Positions 14,984 through 28,453 of a DNA stretch of 36,973 nucleotides are shown here, piece by piece. This stretch comes from Methylothermaceae bacterium (GTDB taxonomy: Bacteria; Pseudomonadota; Gammaproteobacteria; Methylococcales; Methylothermaceae), in NCBI GenBank assembly GCA_026981855.1, contig JALSIB010000056.1:1-36973 (forward strand). The letters are read 5' to 3'. The notes under the pieces were generated by a model. It made no database searches. It saw nothing but the letters and a program-made list of their open reading frames with translations, and had not been told where the DNA came from. Each line of letters opens with the position of its first letter. The stretch's first letter is position 1. The translations under genes were made by a program, and so were the position numbers.

Positions 14984-15943
14984 TCAGTATCTGATTAAAG
15001 CCGAGCCCCAGGTGAACCCCCCCCCAAACGCCTCCATCAGGAGAACCTGCCCCCGTTTGATCCGCCCATCCCTGACCGCCTCGTTGAGCGCCAGGGGAAC
15101 GGAGGCCGAGGAGGTATTGCCTTGGTTTTCTATGGTGACCACCACCCGCTCCATGGGCATCTTCAACTTGCGCGCGGTGGCGGCGATGATCCGGATATTG
15201 GCCTGATGGGGCACCAGCCAATCGACATCGGACTTTTCCATCTGGTTGGCCGCCAGCGTTTCATCCACGATTCGTCCCAGGGTGTTGACGGCGATCTTGA
15301 ATACGTCGTTGCCCTGCATCTTGACGTAGGCCGGCTCCCCCGTGATCCCCATCTCGGGATTGGGCAGATAGAGCAGTTCGTGGTATCGGCCGTCGGCATG
15401 GATATGGGTGGAAAGGATACCGGCCTCGTCCGAGGCCTCGAGCACCACGGCACCGGCACCGTCGCCGAACAGGATGCACGTGGCCCGGTCGCTCCAGTCG
15501 ACGAGACGGGAATTGATCTCGCTGCCGACGACCAGCGCCCGGGTGGCGGCGCCGGTTCGGATGAACTGATCGGCGACACTGAGGGCGTAGATGAAGCCGG
15601 AACACGCCGCCTGCACGTCGAAAGCGCCACAGACACCGACCCCGAGGCGCTGCTGCAACATGCAGGCGGAACTGGGAAATATCCGGTCGGGGGTGCTGGT
15701 CGCCATGACGATCAGATCGATGTCGGCCGGCTCCCGGCCGGCGGCGGCGATGGCCTGGCGCGCCGCGATCTCCCCCATGCTGGAGGCCGTCTCTTCCGGC
15801 GCCGCGACCCGGCGTTCGCGAATGCCGGTCCGCTCCATGATCCAGGCATCGGAAGTATCCACCATCCGGGAGATGTCGTCATTGGTGCGAACCGCTTCGG
15901 GAAGATAGCCACCCGTCCCGGCGATACGGGCATAGCGCCTCAT
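14984..15943 (-). CDS. fabH: 3-oxoacyl-ACP synthase III
   Basis: A 319-residue initiating condensing enzyme that joins acetyl-CoA and malonyl-ACP. The triad is C114 ([10 protein letters not shown]), H246 (VPHQANIRI) and N276 (NQGNTSSAS). The substrate-site tryptophan and arginine region near [13 protein letters not shown] is normal. Its start overlaps the plsX stop by 4 bases. Confidence 0.96.
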   Translation of the reverse strand: MRRYARIAGTGGYLPEAVRTNDDISRMVDTSDAWIMERTGIRERRVAAPEETASSMGEIAARQAIAAAGREPADIDLIVMATSTPDRIFPSSACMLQQRLGVGVCGAFDVQAACSGFIYALSVADQFIRTGAATRALVVGSEINSRLVDWSDRATCILFGDGAGAVVLEASDEAGILSTHIHADGRYHELLYLPNPEMGITGEPAYVKMQGNDVFKIAVNTLGRIVDETLAANQMEKSDVDWLVPHQANIRIIAATARKLKMPMERVVVTIENQGNTSSASVPLALNEAVRDGRIKRGQVLLMEAFGGGFTWGSALIRY

Positions 15944-17004
15944 GCGCTCTTCACCTGGGCCGGGCCGGAATCCTGCCGGGACCCGCTTTGGGCGACGATA
16001 CCGCTCACCCGCTCACCGATCCTCTCCGGCACCGCCTTGTCGATCTCCAACATGGCCATCCGGATGGCATTGGCGAAGGATTTCTGGTCCGCGTTGCCGT
16101 GGCTTTTGATCACGATTCCCCGCAATCCCAGCAGGGTCGCGCCATTGTAACGGCGCGGATCGAAGCGCCGTTTGAAGGGCTTCAATACCGGAACCGCCAA
16201 AAGTCCCACCAGTTTGGTATACCAGTTGACCTGGAAGGCATCCTTGAGGCTTTGCCCCAGCAGCCGGGCAAACCCCTCGATGGTCTTGAGGGCGACATTG
16301 CCGACGAACCCGTCGGTGACGACGATATCGACGGAATTCCCGAAGATGTCGTCCCCCTCCACGTAACCGATGAAATTGAGGTAGGAATCGGACAACAGAC
16401 GATAGGCCTGCTTGACCTGCTCGTTGCCCTTGATTTCCTCTTCCCCGATGTTCAACAGCCCCAGACGGGGGGAATCGATATTTTCCACCGCCCGCACCAG
16501 CTCGTAACCCATGACGGCGAACTGGAAAAGATGCTCGGCGCTGCAATCCACGTTGGCGCCCATATCCAGAATGTGGGTATGGCCCTGGGCGGAAGGGAGG
16601 GTCACGATGATCGCCGGCCGATCGATGCCGGGGATGGTCTTGAGCACGAACCGTGCGGTCGCCATCAACGCGCCGGTATTGCCGGCGCTCACACAGGCAT
16701 CGGCCTGTCCATCGCGCACCAGGTTGATCGCGACTCTCATGGAGGAGTCGCGCTTGTTACGGAGCGCCTTGGAAGGCAGGTCGTCCATGGCGACCACATC
16801 GGAAGCATGATGCACCTTCAGGCGGCCCCCGGGGCTCTCTCCGTGCCGCGCCAACCGTTCGCGCAGCTCAGGCTCACGGCCCACCAGAATCAGGGTCAGC
16901 CCGGGATGTTCACGCAGACAATCCAGGGCCGCCGCCACGGTCACTTCGGGACCATGGTCTCCTCCCATCGCATCGAGAGCGATGACCGGCCCTCGCTCAG
17001 GCAT
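15940..17004 (-). CDS. plsX: Phosphate acyltransferase PlsX
   Basis: A 354-residue enzyme that makes acyl-phosphate from acyl-ACP, linking fatty acid and phospholipid synthesis. It starts [12 protein letters not shown] and contains [25 protein letters not shown], and [12 protein letters not shown], all PlsX signatures. It follows rpmF by 80 bases, the classic rpmF-plsX arrangement. The C-terminal 25 residues are more polar than in most homologues. Confidence 0.95.
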   Translation of the reverse strand: MPERGPVIALDAMGGDHGPEVTVAAALDCLREHPGLTLILVGREPELRERLARHGESPGGRLKVHHASDVVAMDDLPSKALRNKRDSSMRVAINLVRDGQADACVSAGNTGALMATARFVLKTIPGIDRPAIIVTLPSAQGHTHILDMGANVDCSAEHLFQFAVMGYELVRAVENIDSPRLGLLNIGEEEIKGNEQVKQAYRLLSDSYLNFIGYVEGDDIFGNSVDIVVTDGFVGNVALKTIEGFARLLGQSLKDAFQVNWYTKLVGLLAVPVLKPFKRRFDPRRYNGATLLGLRGIVIKSHGNADQKSFANAIRMAMLEIDKAVPERIGERVSGIVAQSGSRQDSGPAQVKSA

Positions 17005-17084
17005 GAACGATCCCTTGAGGTGATTCCATCATGATTGATGATCCAATTGCTCGTTGAGACTCGAGAAAAAGCGGAAGACGTTTT

Positions 17085-17282
17085 TTACTCTTCTTCTTCC
17101 ACTTCTTCCTGTTTGACTTCGATCACCCGGCGACCACGATAATAGCCATCCGGGCTGACATGATGACGCAGATGGGTCTCGCCGGTCAAAGGATCCTGGG
17201 ACAGGGCAGGCCCCTTGAGGGAGTCGTGGGCACGGCGCATGCCGCGCTTGGAACGTGTCTTTCGGTTCTGTTGTACCGCCAT
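17085..17282 (-). CDS. rpmF: 50S ribosomal protein L32
   Basis: A 65-residue basic protein starting [20 protein letters not shown], the L32 signature, with [15 protein letters not shown] near the end. It is longer than E. coli L32 (57 residues) by an acidic tail ending EEVEEEE. It lies 28 bases after yceD. The zinc-binding cysteines seen in some L32 proteins are absent, as is usual for the C-minus form. Confidence 0.95.
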   Translation of the reverse strand: MAVQQNRKTRSKRGMRRAHDSLKGPALSQDPLTGETHLRHHVSPDGYYRGRRVIEVKQEEVEEEE

Positions 17283-17310
17283 TTTCGGTTTCTCCTGGTC
17301 AGGATGGTTT

Positions 17311-17805
17311 TCAGGTTTTCGTTTTCAAATCCGCCAGCACCGCGAAGGGATTCGGGCGCTCCAACGTATCTTTCCGTATCTCGCACATTTCACATCGCTC
17401 ATGCCGGGGAATCGGGGGAATGGCCAAAATCAGCTCATCTTCCACGATGTCCGCGAGCCGGATCCTTCCCTGCCCGATCAGCAAAGGCTCATAGTCCTCC
17501 GGCAGCAACGCCCCTTCATCGAGTGAAGTCACCAAGCCGAGGCTCACCGCCTGGTCCACTGCGATATCGACCGGCTCCAGACAACGTTGGCATGCCACTT
17601 TCAACCCCGCCCGCACATGACCTGTCACGACCGGCGTTCTGCCGTCCCGATGGAATCGAAGATCGATCTCGACCTCGTCCTCCGCGGGATTGACGATCAT
17701 ATCGGCCAATCTGCCCAGCCGGCCAAGCGCCAGCTTCCCCTGCCAATGACGCCCTTTGGCGGCGCACAACAAGGGATCGATCAATTCAGGCAAACGCATT
17801 GGCAT
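17311..17805 (-). CDS. yceD: YceD/DUF177 family protein (23S rRNA accumulation protein)
   Basis: A 164-residue DUF177 protein, associated with 23S rRNA accumulation and always next to rpmF. The conserved CQRCLEPV motif is present, plus an additional HERCEMCE pair that could complete a zinc site. I chose ATG 17805 ([10 protein letters not shown]); ATG 17799 would remove two residues, and an ATG at 17844 would add 13 residues outside the family's usual start. It is the first gene of the fab operon, divergent from yceF. Confidence 0.88.
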   Translation of the reverse strand: MPMRLPELIDPLLCAAKGRHWQGKLALGRLGRLADMIVNPAEDEVEIDLRFHRDGRTPVVTGHVRAGLKVACQRCLEPVDIAVDQAVSLGLVTSLDEGALLPEDYEPLLIGQGRIRLADIVEDELILAIPPIPRHERCEMCEIRKDTLERPNPFAVLADLKTKT

Positions 17806-17814
17806 AATTGATAA

Positions 17815-17844
17815 ATGATATCGATATTCGGCAAAACCTGTCAA
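17815..17844 (-). promoter_or_regulatory. Candidate sigma-70 promoter of the yceD-rpmF-fab operon
   Basis: On the minus strand a perfect -35 box TTGACA (17844-17839) is followed after 18 bases by TATCAT (17820-17815, one mismatch to TATAAT). Transcription would start near 17808, leaving almost no leader before ATG 17805, consistent with the lack of a Shine-Dalgarno there. Confidence 0.45.
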
Positions 17845-17878
17845 AATAATATGGATTGATCAACGAATCGACAGTGCG

Positions 17879-18469
17879 ATGGCAATACCTCCCCTGGTTC
17901 TGGCTTCCGGCTCTCCCTATCGTAAAGTCCTGCTCGAAAAACTCCAGTTGCCCTTTACCACCGCGGCCCCCGACATCGACGAAACGCCCCACTTCAACGA
18001 AGGCCCCGAACAGCTGGCCATGCGTCTTGCGGGCGCCAAGAGCCGGGCGCTCAAAGAAGCCTATCCCCAACACCTGATCATCGGTTGCGACCAGGTCGCC
18101 CTGCTCGGCGGGCGGCAACTGCACAAACCCGGAAGCTTCGAGAAAGCAGTAGAGCAGCTCGAAGCCGCCTCGGGGCGCAGTCTGCGCTTCTATACCGGCG
18201 TCAGCGTTCTCAACAGCCGTTCCGGCAGACAGCTGAGCGACATCGACGTGTGCCGGGTCCACCTGCGCAAACTGAACCGCGGCCAGATCGAAGGTTATCT
18301 CCGCCGCGAACAGCCCTACGATTGCGTGGGCGCTTTCAAATCCGAAGGATTGGGAATCGCCTTGTTCCGGGCCTTCGAGGGCGATGACCCCAACGCCCTG
18401 ATCGGCCTGCCGCTCATCAAGCTGATCGGCCTGTTGCAACGTTTCGGTGTCGAGGTACTGCCGCCATGA
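17879..18469 (+). CDS. yceF: Maf-family nucleotide pyrophosphatase (YceF type)
   Basis: A 196-residue house-cleaning pyrophosphatase; the YceF subgroup hydrolyses 7-methyl-GTP. Motifs: LASGSPYRKVLL (8-19), PDIDE (31-35), IIGCDQVA with catalytic D71, and YDCVGAFKSEGLGIALF followed by DDPNALIGLP near the end. It is divergent from yceD, the same neighbourhood as in E. coli. Its TGA overlaps the ATG of smrA (ATGA). Confidence 0.93.
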   Translation: MAIPPLVLASGSPYRKVLLEKLQLPFTTAAPDIDETPHFNEGPEQLAMRLAGAKSRALKEAYPQHLIIGCDQVALLGGRQLHKPGSFEKAVEQLEAASGRSLRFYTGVSVLNSRSGRQLSDIDVCRVHLRKLNRGQIEGYLRREQPYDCVGAFKSEGLGIALFRAFEGDDPNALIGLPLIKLIGLLQRFGVEVLPP

Positions 18470-18978
18470 GCATCGACGACGAAGACAAGGCCCTGTTCCG
18501 CCAGGCGGTGTCAGGCATCCGGAAAATCCGCCACGACGCCAGGGAACACCGTTCCGTCAACAAAAAGCTCCGCGCGCCCGCCGCCGGTCGCAAAACGGAT
18601 GCAGCGCCGGAAGGAGGCGACCTCCTGACCATTGGGGATGTGATTCGCTATCTGCGCCCGGGCGGCGACCAACGACTGTTGAAAAAATTGCAACAGGGCA
18701 AAATCCCTCCCCAGGCCACGCTGGATCTTCATGGTTGCACCCGCGCCGAGGCCCGGCCGATGCTCGAGTTCTTCATCCGCGACTGCCGCGAACAGGGTTT
18801 GCGCAGCCTTCTGATCGTTCACGGCAAGGGTTGGCGCTCAGAGGGTTTCAAACCGATCCTCAAGACCGCGCTCAATCGGTGGCTGCCGCAATTCCCCGAA
18901 GTGGTGGCCTTCTGCTCCGCCAAAACCGCCCATGGCGGCAACGGCGCTCTTTACGTCCTGCTGGAACGGAATCTTTAA
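18466..18978 (+). CDS. smrA: Smr-domain protein (SmrA type)
   Basis: A 170-residue protein with a C-terminal Smr domain: LDLHG (86-90), IVHGKGWRSEG (117-127) and the TAHGGNGALYVLL end. Smr domains are nucleases; SmrA is a predicted DNA or RNA endonuclease, and the related SmrB cleaves mRNA at collided ribosomes. The N-terminal 60 residues are charged and probably flexible. It is coupled to yceF and converges on uppP with a 4-base overlap. Assignment to SmrA rather than SmrB is by overall form and is less sure. Confidence 0.82.
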   Translation: MSIDDEDKALFRQAVSGIRKIRHDAREHRSVNKKLRAPAAGRKTDAAPEGGDLLTIGDVIRYLRPGGDQRLLKKLQQGKIPPQATLDLHGCTRAEARPMLEFFIRDCREQGLRSLLIVHGKGWRSEGFKPILKTALNRWLPQFPEVVAFCSAKTAHGGNGALYVLLERNL

Positions 18979-19775
18979 GGCCGGAAGAGATAGAACAAAA
19001 CCCCGCCCAGCACCAGACGGTAGAAAACGAAAGGCAGCATCCCGGTCCGTTCCAGCAGTTTCATGAACCAGCCGATACAACCATAGGCCGACAGCCCCGA
19101 AACGGCCACCCCCAAAGACAGGACGTACCAGTCCACCGGAACCTGCGCGCGAACCAAATCCAGGGTTTCGAGTCCCCCGGCAAGGAAGATGACCGGTATC
19201 GACAGCAGAAACGAAAACCGGGCGGCACTGACACGGTCAAAGCCCAACACCAGCCCACCGGTGATGGTGATGCCCGAACGCGAAGTGCCGGGTATGAGCG
19301 CCAGCGCCTGGAACAGACCGATAATCAAGGCATCGCGCCAACCCAGCCGCCGCAGCGGCCGCTCTCCCGAGGCCCGGTGATCGGCAAGTCCCAGGAGCAG
19401 GCCGAAGAAAACGGTGGCGGCGGCGATCACCAGGGGAGAACGCAAGTTGCCCTCGATCCAGTCCTTGGCCAAAAGCCCCGCCAGACCCACCGGAATCGTC
19501 CCGATGATCACCCCCCATCCCAACACCGCGTGATCGTTCATTTCCCGCAGGTACAACGACCGCATCCAGTCCCGCACGATCGCCGTCAGATCCCGGTGGA
19601 AATACAACACCACGGCCATCAGGGTTCCCACATGAACCGCCACGTCGAAAGCCAGCCCCTGGTCGGTCCATCCCGCCAGCCTGGGAAGCAGGATCAAGTG
19701 GGCAGAGCTGGAAATCGGCAGGAATTCGGTCAACCCCTGGAGCAGCGCAAGCCAGAACGCATGATCACAACTCAT
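18975..19775 (-). CDS. uppP: Undecaprenyl-diphosphate phosphatase
   Basis: A 266-residue polytopic membrane enzyme (BacA) that recycles the lipid carrier for peptidoglycan and other envelope polymers. The two signature stretches are EFLPISSSAH (17-26) and PGTSRSG (162-168). About eight hydrophobic segments are visible. It starts in a 4-base overlap with truD, and is the last gene of the pyrG-led operon. Confidence 0.95.
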   Translation of the reverse strand: MSCDHAFWLALLQGLTEFLPISSSAHLILLPRLAGWTDQGLAFDVAVHVGTLMAVVLYFHRDLTAIVRDWMRSLYLREMNDHAVLGWGVIIGTIPVGLAGLLAKDWIEGNLRSPLVIAAATVFFGLLLGLADHRASGERPLRRLGWRDALIIGLFQALALIPGTSRSGITITGGLVLGFDRVSAARFSFLLSIPVIFLAGGLETLDLVRAQVPVDWYVLSLGVAVSGLSAYGCIGWFMKLLERTGMLPFVFYRLVLGGVLFYLFRP

Positions 19776-20803
19776 CGGAAACTGTCCTCGATTTCGATCA
19801 ACTCCCTTATCAGCGCAGTGGCATAAGCCCCGGCCGGCAAGGCGAATTCAAGCCGCAGGTCGTCACCTTCCCAACTCCAGGACAGATCCACCGGCCGAAT
19901 CCTCAAGGCCCGCCGGGCGGATTTGACAGCCACTCTTTCCAGCCCCCGGGCAAGCTCCCCGCATTCCTCCGCGATCCGGCGCTCGATCTCACCGGCAGCG
20001 AGAGAAGCCCGATCCTTTCCAAGGCCCCACAAGGGACCGCTCGGATGAATCTTCAAAGCCCGAACCCGGGAAACGATCTCGTCATCGACGGTTTCGACCC
20101 GGAAGAACGCGCCGCCTCCATCGAACATGAGCAGATCACCGGGCAACGGCTTGTTCCAATCCCCCCGCTCCACTCTCGAGGAAAGCACCCGATTGAATAT
20201 CCAGGCGCGCGCGGCCGAAAGATACAGACCCTTCAAATGGCGGCTGGCAGGCTTTTTCCCTCCCTCGAACCAGGCCAGAGCGCGCTCGATATTGCCAGCC
20301 CCGTTTCCAAAACGCTGAAGGCCGAAATAATTGGCCATGCCCTGCTCCGCAATCCGGGAAAGAATACCGTCGGCCTGCCCTCTGTCACCGGAAAAATCAT
20401 GGATTCGAATCCTGAAGCGATTGCCGGCCAAGGCCCCCCGCTTCAATTTGCGCCGGTTCCTGCGCCACCGCAAGACCTGGAAGCCCTCGCCCCGGCAATC
20501 CTCCCAGGGCAACGCCCTCCTCCCGGGCAAATGGACGCTGAACCACTGCCGGGTCAGGGCGTTCCTGTCCTTGAGACCGGCATAACTGATCTGCCGCCTG
20601 GCCACCGAAGCGAAACGGGCGAGCCGGTCGGCCACCTCATCGGTATTGAGACCGGATTTCTCCACCCACAGGAAAACGTGCTCCCCTTCCCCGTCGGGCG
20701 CGAAGCCAAGGATTTCCTCCACCTGGAAGTGTTCGGGAATTCCTTTCAACACCCCGCCCCCCGCGGGGCCGCCATAGGCCCGCAGCCACCGGGGAGGGAT
20801 CAA
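19772..20803 (-). CDS. truD: tRNA pseudouridine(13) synthase
   Basis: A 343-residue enzyme that makes pseudouridine 13 in tRNA-Glu. The catalytic residue is D79 in [23 protein letters not shown] and the FRIRIHDF strand also fit TruD. I start it at TTG 20803, which gives a TTGA overlap with the ispF stop and brings the N-terminus ([12 protein letters not shown], then [12 protein letters not shown]) in line with the family. No ATG is available at the right place; the frame itself stays open far upstream inside ispF and ispD. Confidence 0.88.
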   Translation of the reverse strand: MIPPRWLRAYGGPAGGGVLKGIPEHFQVEEILGFAPDGEGEHVFLWVEKSGLNTDEVADRLARFASVARRQISYAGLKDRNALTRQWFSVHLPGRRALPWEDCRGEGFQVLRWRRNRRKLKRGALAGNRFRIRIHDFSGDRGQADGILSRIAEQGMANYFGLQRFGNGAGNIERALAWFEGGKKPASRHLKGLYLSAARAWIFNRVLSSRVERGDWNKPLPGDLLMFDGGGAFFRVETVDDEIVSRVRALKIHPSGPLWGLGKDRASLAAGEIERRIAEECGELARGLERVAVKSARRALRIRPVDLSWSWEGDDLRLEFALPAGAYATALIRELIEIEDSFR

Positions 20804-21279
20804 ACCGCCCTCAAAAGCGTCACCGCATAGGCGGAAATGCCTTCGCCACGGCCCTCGAACCCCATCTTCTCTGTGGTGGTCGCCTTCACGTTGACGCACT
20901 CCACCTCCAGCCCCAGATCGGCGGCGATGTTCCGGCACATGGCGGCGATATGTCCTGACAGCCTCGGCGCCTGACAAACGATGGTCAAATCCACGTTGAG
21001 GGGGACATACCCTTTTTCCGCCACCAGGTCCCGCACCCGGCGCAATAACAGCCGGCTGTCGATTCCGGCGAAAGCGGGATCGGAATCGGGGAAGTGGCGG
21101 CCGATGTCGCCCAGGGCAGCGGCGCCCAACAAGGCATCGCAGAGGGCGTGCAGCGCCACGTCGCCGTCGGAATGGGCCGCCATCCCCTGCTCGAAGGGTA
21201 TCTTTTCGCCGCCCAGGATCACGTGGTCGCCGGGTTTGAAACGATGGGCATCGTACCCCTGACCGATTCGAAATGTCAT
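20800..21279 (-). CDS. ispF: 2-C-methyl-D-erythritol 2,4-cyclodiphosphate synthase
   Basis: A 159-residue MEP-pathway enzyme. Metal ligands D10 and H12 are in [21 protein letters not shown] and [10 protein letters not shown] follow, and [19 protein letters not shown] forms the CMP site. It works after IspD and IspE. It overlaps ispD by 4 bases. Confidence 0.97.
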   Translation of the reverse strand: MTFRIGQGYDAHRFKPGDHVILGGEKIPFEQGMAAHSDGDVALHALCDALLGAAALGDIGRHFPDSDPAFAGIDSRLLLRRVRDLVAEKGYVPLNVDLTIVCQAPRLSGHIAAMCRNIAADLGLEVECVNVKATTTEKMGFEGRGEGISAYAVTLLRAV

Positions 21280-21964
21280 AGACGTTGTCCCAGATAGAAT
21301 TCGGCCAAAGGCAGATCCTCCGGCCGGGTGATTTTAATGTTGTCGGGGCTGCCCTCCACGATTTTAGGCTGAAGCCCGGCGTGCTCGATCGCATTGGCCT
21401 CGTCGGTGATGACCCGGCCCGCAACCAACGCCTGCTCCAGGGACTCGCGCAACAATCCATAGCGAAACATCTGCGGCGTCAGCGCGCGCCAGACCCGGCC
21501 ACGATCCAGCGTCTTCCGGATCGTTCCCGCTTCCACCTCCTTGAGGGTATCCACCGAGGGCAAGGCCAGGATGCCACCCACGGGATCTTCCGCCAGCCGT
21601 TCCAGCAGCCGGACCACATCATCCGGACGCAGACAGGGCCTTGCGGCATCGTGCACCAGAACCCAGTCCTCCGCCGTGGCGATATCTTCCAGCGAACGAA
21701 GGCCCGCCAACACCGAATCGGCTCTTTCCGCACCGCCTACCGTGGTCAGCACCCGGGGATGGGAGGCGACGGACAATCCCGGCCATCTGTCATCCTCGGC
21801 GGCCAGCGCCACCATGACATGCCTGACTTCCTTGACCGCCAGCAACCTTTCCAGCGTGTGCTGCAAAACCGGCCGACCTGCCAGTTCCAGGTATTGCTTG
21901 GGAACCGCCGCGCCCATCCGCCTGCCGCTGCCGGCGGCGGGGACCACCACGAAACAGTGGGGTC

Positions 21965-21968
<4 letters not shown>
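21276..21968 (-). CDS. ispD: 2-C-methyl-D-erythritol 4-phosphate cytidylyltransferase
   Basis: A 230-residue nucleotidyltransferase. The CTP-binding loop [19 protein letters not shown] lies at 8-26, and [10 protein letters not shown] and DEANAIE are diagnostic. It forms CDP-methylerythritol in isoprenoid synthesis. It overlaps ftsB and ispF by 4 bases each, as in E. coli ftsB-ispD-ispF-truD. Confidence 0.97.
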
Positions 21969-23529
<1,561 letters not shown>

Positions 23530-23552
23530 TCAAAAAAATAAAGAATATGCAA

Positions 23553-26074
<2,522 letters not shown>

Positions 26075-26149
26075 TTACCTGAGCCACGCTCCATCGTCAC
26101 GGAGAGACATCTCTTGCCGCCCGCCCCGCCAATGGGTATCTTATTGGAC

Positions 26150-26770
26150 ATGATCCAATCCACTCGAAATCAAGCCATTGCCTTGGCAGGGCTGACTCAG
26201 GCCGTTCTCCTGGTCCAGCAAATCGCCAAAGAAGGGGAGGCGGATCAGGAATCCATGGCGGTGAGTATCGGCAGCACCCTGAAAATCGATGCCGAAAGTG
26301 TCGAGGACGTCTATGGCGGCCTGGGTGGACTCCGCAAGGGGCTGGTCAAATTGCGCCAACAACTGGGCGACAAGCTGCACATCGATCCCGAAAACGCCCG
26401 CTATGGCGCCCTGCTGGTGCTACTGCAAAGCAAACTGGAAAAGCGCCCCCGGGCCCGGGAACAGGTGCGTGCGGGGGTGGAGAAAGCCGCCGCCTGCGCA
26501 CGAAAATCCAGCCTGCTCGACGAATCGGTGCTGGAAATCCTGGCGGAAACCTATCACGATCATATCAGCCCGCTGGGGCCGAGAATCATCGTGTCCGGTG
26601 AAAGGATTCACCTGACCAACCCCGCCAACGCTCACAAGATCCGCTCGCTGCTGCTGGCCGGCATCCGATCGGCCGTATTGTGGCGCCAGTGCGGTGGTTC
26701 GCGCCTGAAACTGCTCTTCAACCGCCGCCGGCTTGGGCACGAACTCCAAAATTTGCTGGAACAGCTCTGA
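26150..26770 (+). CDS. hflD: HflD (YcfC) family protein
   Basis: A 206-residue helical protein resembling HflD, known in E. coli as a regulator of lambda lysogenisation that binds CII. The end of the protein is closest: HISPLGPRIIVSGE and LLLAGIRSAVLWRQCGGSRLKLLF. The start MIQSTRNQAIALAGLTQA matches the usual N-terminus; an ATG at 26132 is possible. The usual neighbour mnmA is absent. It lies 4 bases before the ABC transporter gene, so it may be co-transcribed. Confidence 0.88.
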   Translation: MIQSTRNQAIALAGLTQAVLLVQQIAKEGEADQESMAVSIGSTLKIDAESVEDVYGGLGGLRKGLVKLRQQLGDKLHIDPENARYGALLVLLQSKLEKRPRAREQVRAGVEKAAACARKSSLLDESVLEILAETYHDHISPLGPRIIVSGERIHLTNPANAHKIRSLLLAGIRSAVLWRQCGGSRLKLLFNRRRLGHELQNLLEQL

Positions 26771-26774
26771 CCCC

Positions 26775-27701
26775 ATGCTAATTGAAGCAGAACATCTTTA
26801 CCGTTTCTACGGAAACACCTGCGCCGTGTCCGACCTTTCCCTCACCCTGGAAAAGGGGGAGATCCTGGGTTTTCTTGGACCCAACGGGGCCGGCAAATCC
26901 ACCACCATGCAGATGTTATGCGGGAACCTGGCGCCCAGCGCCGGGCAGATCCGCATCCATGGCATCGACCTGCTGGACTCACCCAAAGAGGCCAAACGCC
27001 ATCTGGGTTATCTGCCGGAGACCCCGCCTCTTTACCGGGAACTGACGGTGGATGAATATCTGGACTACTGCGGCCGCCTGCACGGCCTGAGGGCCGCCCG
27101 GCTGCGCGCGGCCAGAGAAGAGTCGAAGCGGCGCTGCGGCCTGGGGCACAGCGGCGGCAGGTTGATCGGCAATCTTTCCAAAGGCTACCAGCAAAGAGTC
27201 GGGATCGCCCAGGCGATCCTGCATTCCCCCCCCGTGGTGGTGCTGGACGAGCCCACCGTGGGACTGGATCCCATCCAGATCCGCGAGATTCGCGAACTGA
27301 TCCGGGATCTTGGCAGAGAGCATGCGGTCCTGCTTTCCACCCACATTCTGCCGGAAGTTCAGGCGGTCTGCAGCCGGGTGCTGATCATTCATCAGGGGAG
27401 ACTGGCCCTCAACGCCACCACCGCGGAACTGGAACACCACGTCCGCTCTTCCAGTCTCACCCTGGAGACCCGCAACCCCATCGACCCCGGCCTTCTTTCG
27501 ACCCTCGACGGCGTGGAGGCCGTGGAACGGGAAGACGAAAATCATTGCCGCTACCGGATTTTCTGCGCCCGGGACAACGACCCGACGGAAACCATCGTCC
27601 GGAAGGTGCTCGAGAACGGCTGGGGGCTGGTCGAAGTGAGCCCGAGACGCCGGACGATCGAACAGATTTTCATGGAAATCACCCGACACGAGGAATCATG
27701 A
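26775..27701 (+). CDS. ABC transporter ATP-binding protein (GldA-like)
   Basis: A 308-residue ATPase with Walker A GPNGAGKST (35-43), signature LSKGYQQR (134-141), Walker B VVVLDEPTVGLD (154-165) and the STHIL switch histidine. The C-terminal 90 residues form an extra domain seen in GldA/CcmA-like subunits. It probably powers the membrane subunit encoded next. The substrate is unknown; in Bacteroidota the homologous GldAFG set is tied to gliding and secretion, but in Gammaproteobacteria such operons are common and uncharacterised. Confidence 0.9.
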   Translation: MLIEAEHLYRFYGNTCAVSDLSLTLEKGEILGFLGPNGAGKSTTMQMLCGNLAPSAGQIRIHGIDLLDSPKEAKRHLGYLPETPPLYRELTVDEYLDYCGRLHGLRAARLRAAREESKRRCGLGHSGGRLIGNLSKGYQQRVGIAQAILHSPPVVVLDEPTVGLDPIQIREIRELIRDLGREHAVLLSTHILPEVQAVCSRVLIIHQGRLALNATTAELEHHVRSSSLTLETRNPIDPGLLSTLDGVEAVEREDENHCRYRIFCARDNDPTETIVRKVLENGWGLVEVSPRRRTIEQIFMEITRHEES

Positions 27702-28453
27702 GCGCACTGACCATCGCCTCGCGTGAATTGCGCAGCCTTTTTCTGTCGCCGCTTGCCTGGTCGATCCTGGCGGTTGTTCAATTTCTGCTGGCCTACATAT
27801 TTCTGTCCCAGGTGGAATATTTCCAGAGGCTGCAACCACACATCGCCGCATTGGAGAGCAGCCCCGGGGTCACCGACCTGATCGTCGCCCCCCTTTTCGG
27901 CAACGCCGGTGTGATCCTGCTTCTGGTGACACCGATGCTCACCATGCGCCTCATCAGTGAGGAGCGTCGCAACCGCACCTTGAGCCTGCTGTTCAGCGCA
28001 CCGGTTTCCATCACCGAGATCGTGCTGGGGAAATATCTGGGCATTTTGGCTTTTTTGGCCATCATGATCACGATGATTGTCCTCATGCCCCTCTCGCTCA
28101 CCCTCGGCACCGATCTCGACTGGGGGAAATTCGCCGCCTGCGTGGTGGGCCTGGGGCTGCTGCTCGCCGCTTTCGCGGCCATCGGGCTCTATCTCTCCTC
28201 CCTGGCCACGCAACCGGTCGTGGCCGCGGTGGGTAGTTTCGGCATGTTATTGCTTTTGTGGATCATCGACTGGAATGCCACGGTGGGCACCGCGAAGGGA
28301 GAGTTGTTGGGTTATCTCTCGATGCTTCGTCATTATCAGAACCTCCTTAAAGGCATGGTGAATACCACCGACCTGGTGTACTTTCTTCTGTTGATCGTGA
28401 CTTTCGTGGGATTGAGCATACGCCGTCTGGACAACGACAGGCTGCAGAAATGA
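27698..28453 (+). CDS. ABC transporter permease (GldF-like)
   Basis: A 251-residue protein with about six membrane helices, of the ABC-2 family. LSVARE-like start (LTIASRELRSLFLSPLAW), the MRLISEERRNRTLSLLFSAPV intracellular loop and GKYLGIL are typical of GldF/NosY-type permeases. It overlaps the ATPase and the GldG-like gene by 4 bases on each side, so the stoichiometry is probably coupled. Confidence 0.9.
   Translation: MSALTIASRELRSLFLSPLAWSILAVVQFLLAYIFLSQVEYFQRLQPHIAALESSPGVTDLIVAPLFGNAGVILLLVTPMLTMRLISEERRNRTLSLLFSAPVSITEIVLGKYLGILAFLAIMITMIVLMPLSLTLGTDLDWGKFAACVVGLGLLLAAFAAIGLYLSSLATQPVVAAVGSFGMLLLLWIIDWNATVGTAKGELLGYLSMLRHYQNLLKGMVNTTDLVYFLLLIVTFVGLSIRRLDNDRLQK

Noticed and set aside
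20804-21460. Upstream extension of the truD frame
   Set aside because: It overlaps ispF and ispD fully and lacks TruD similarity before the TTG at 20803.
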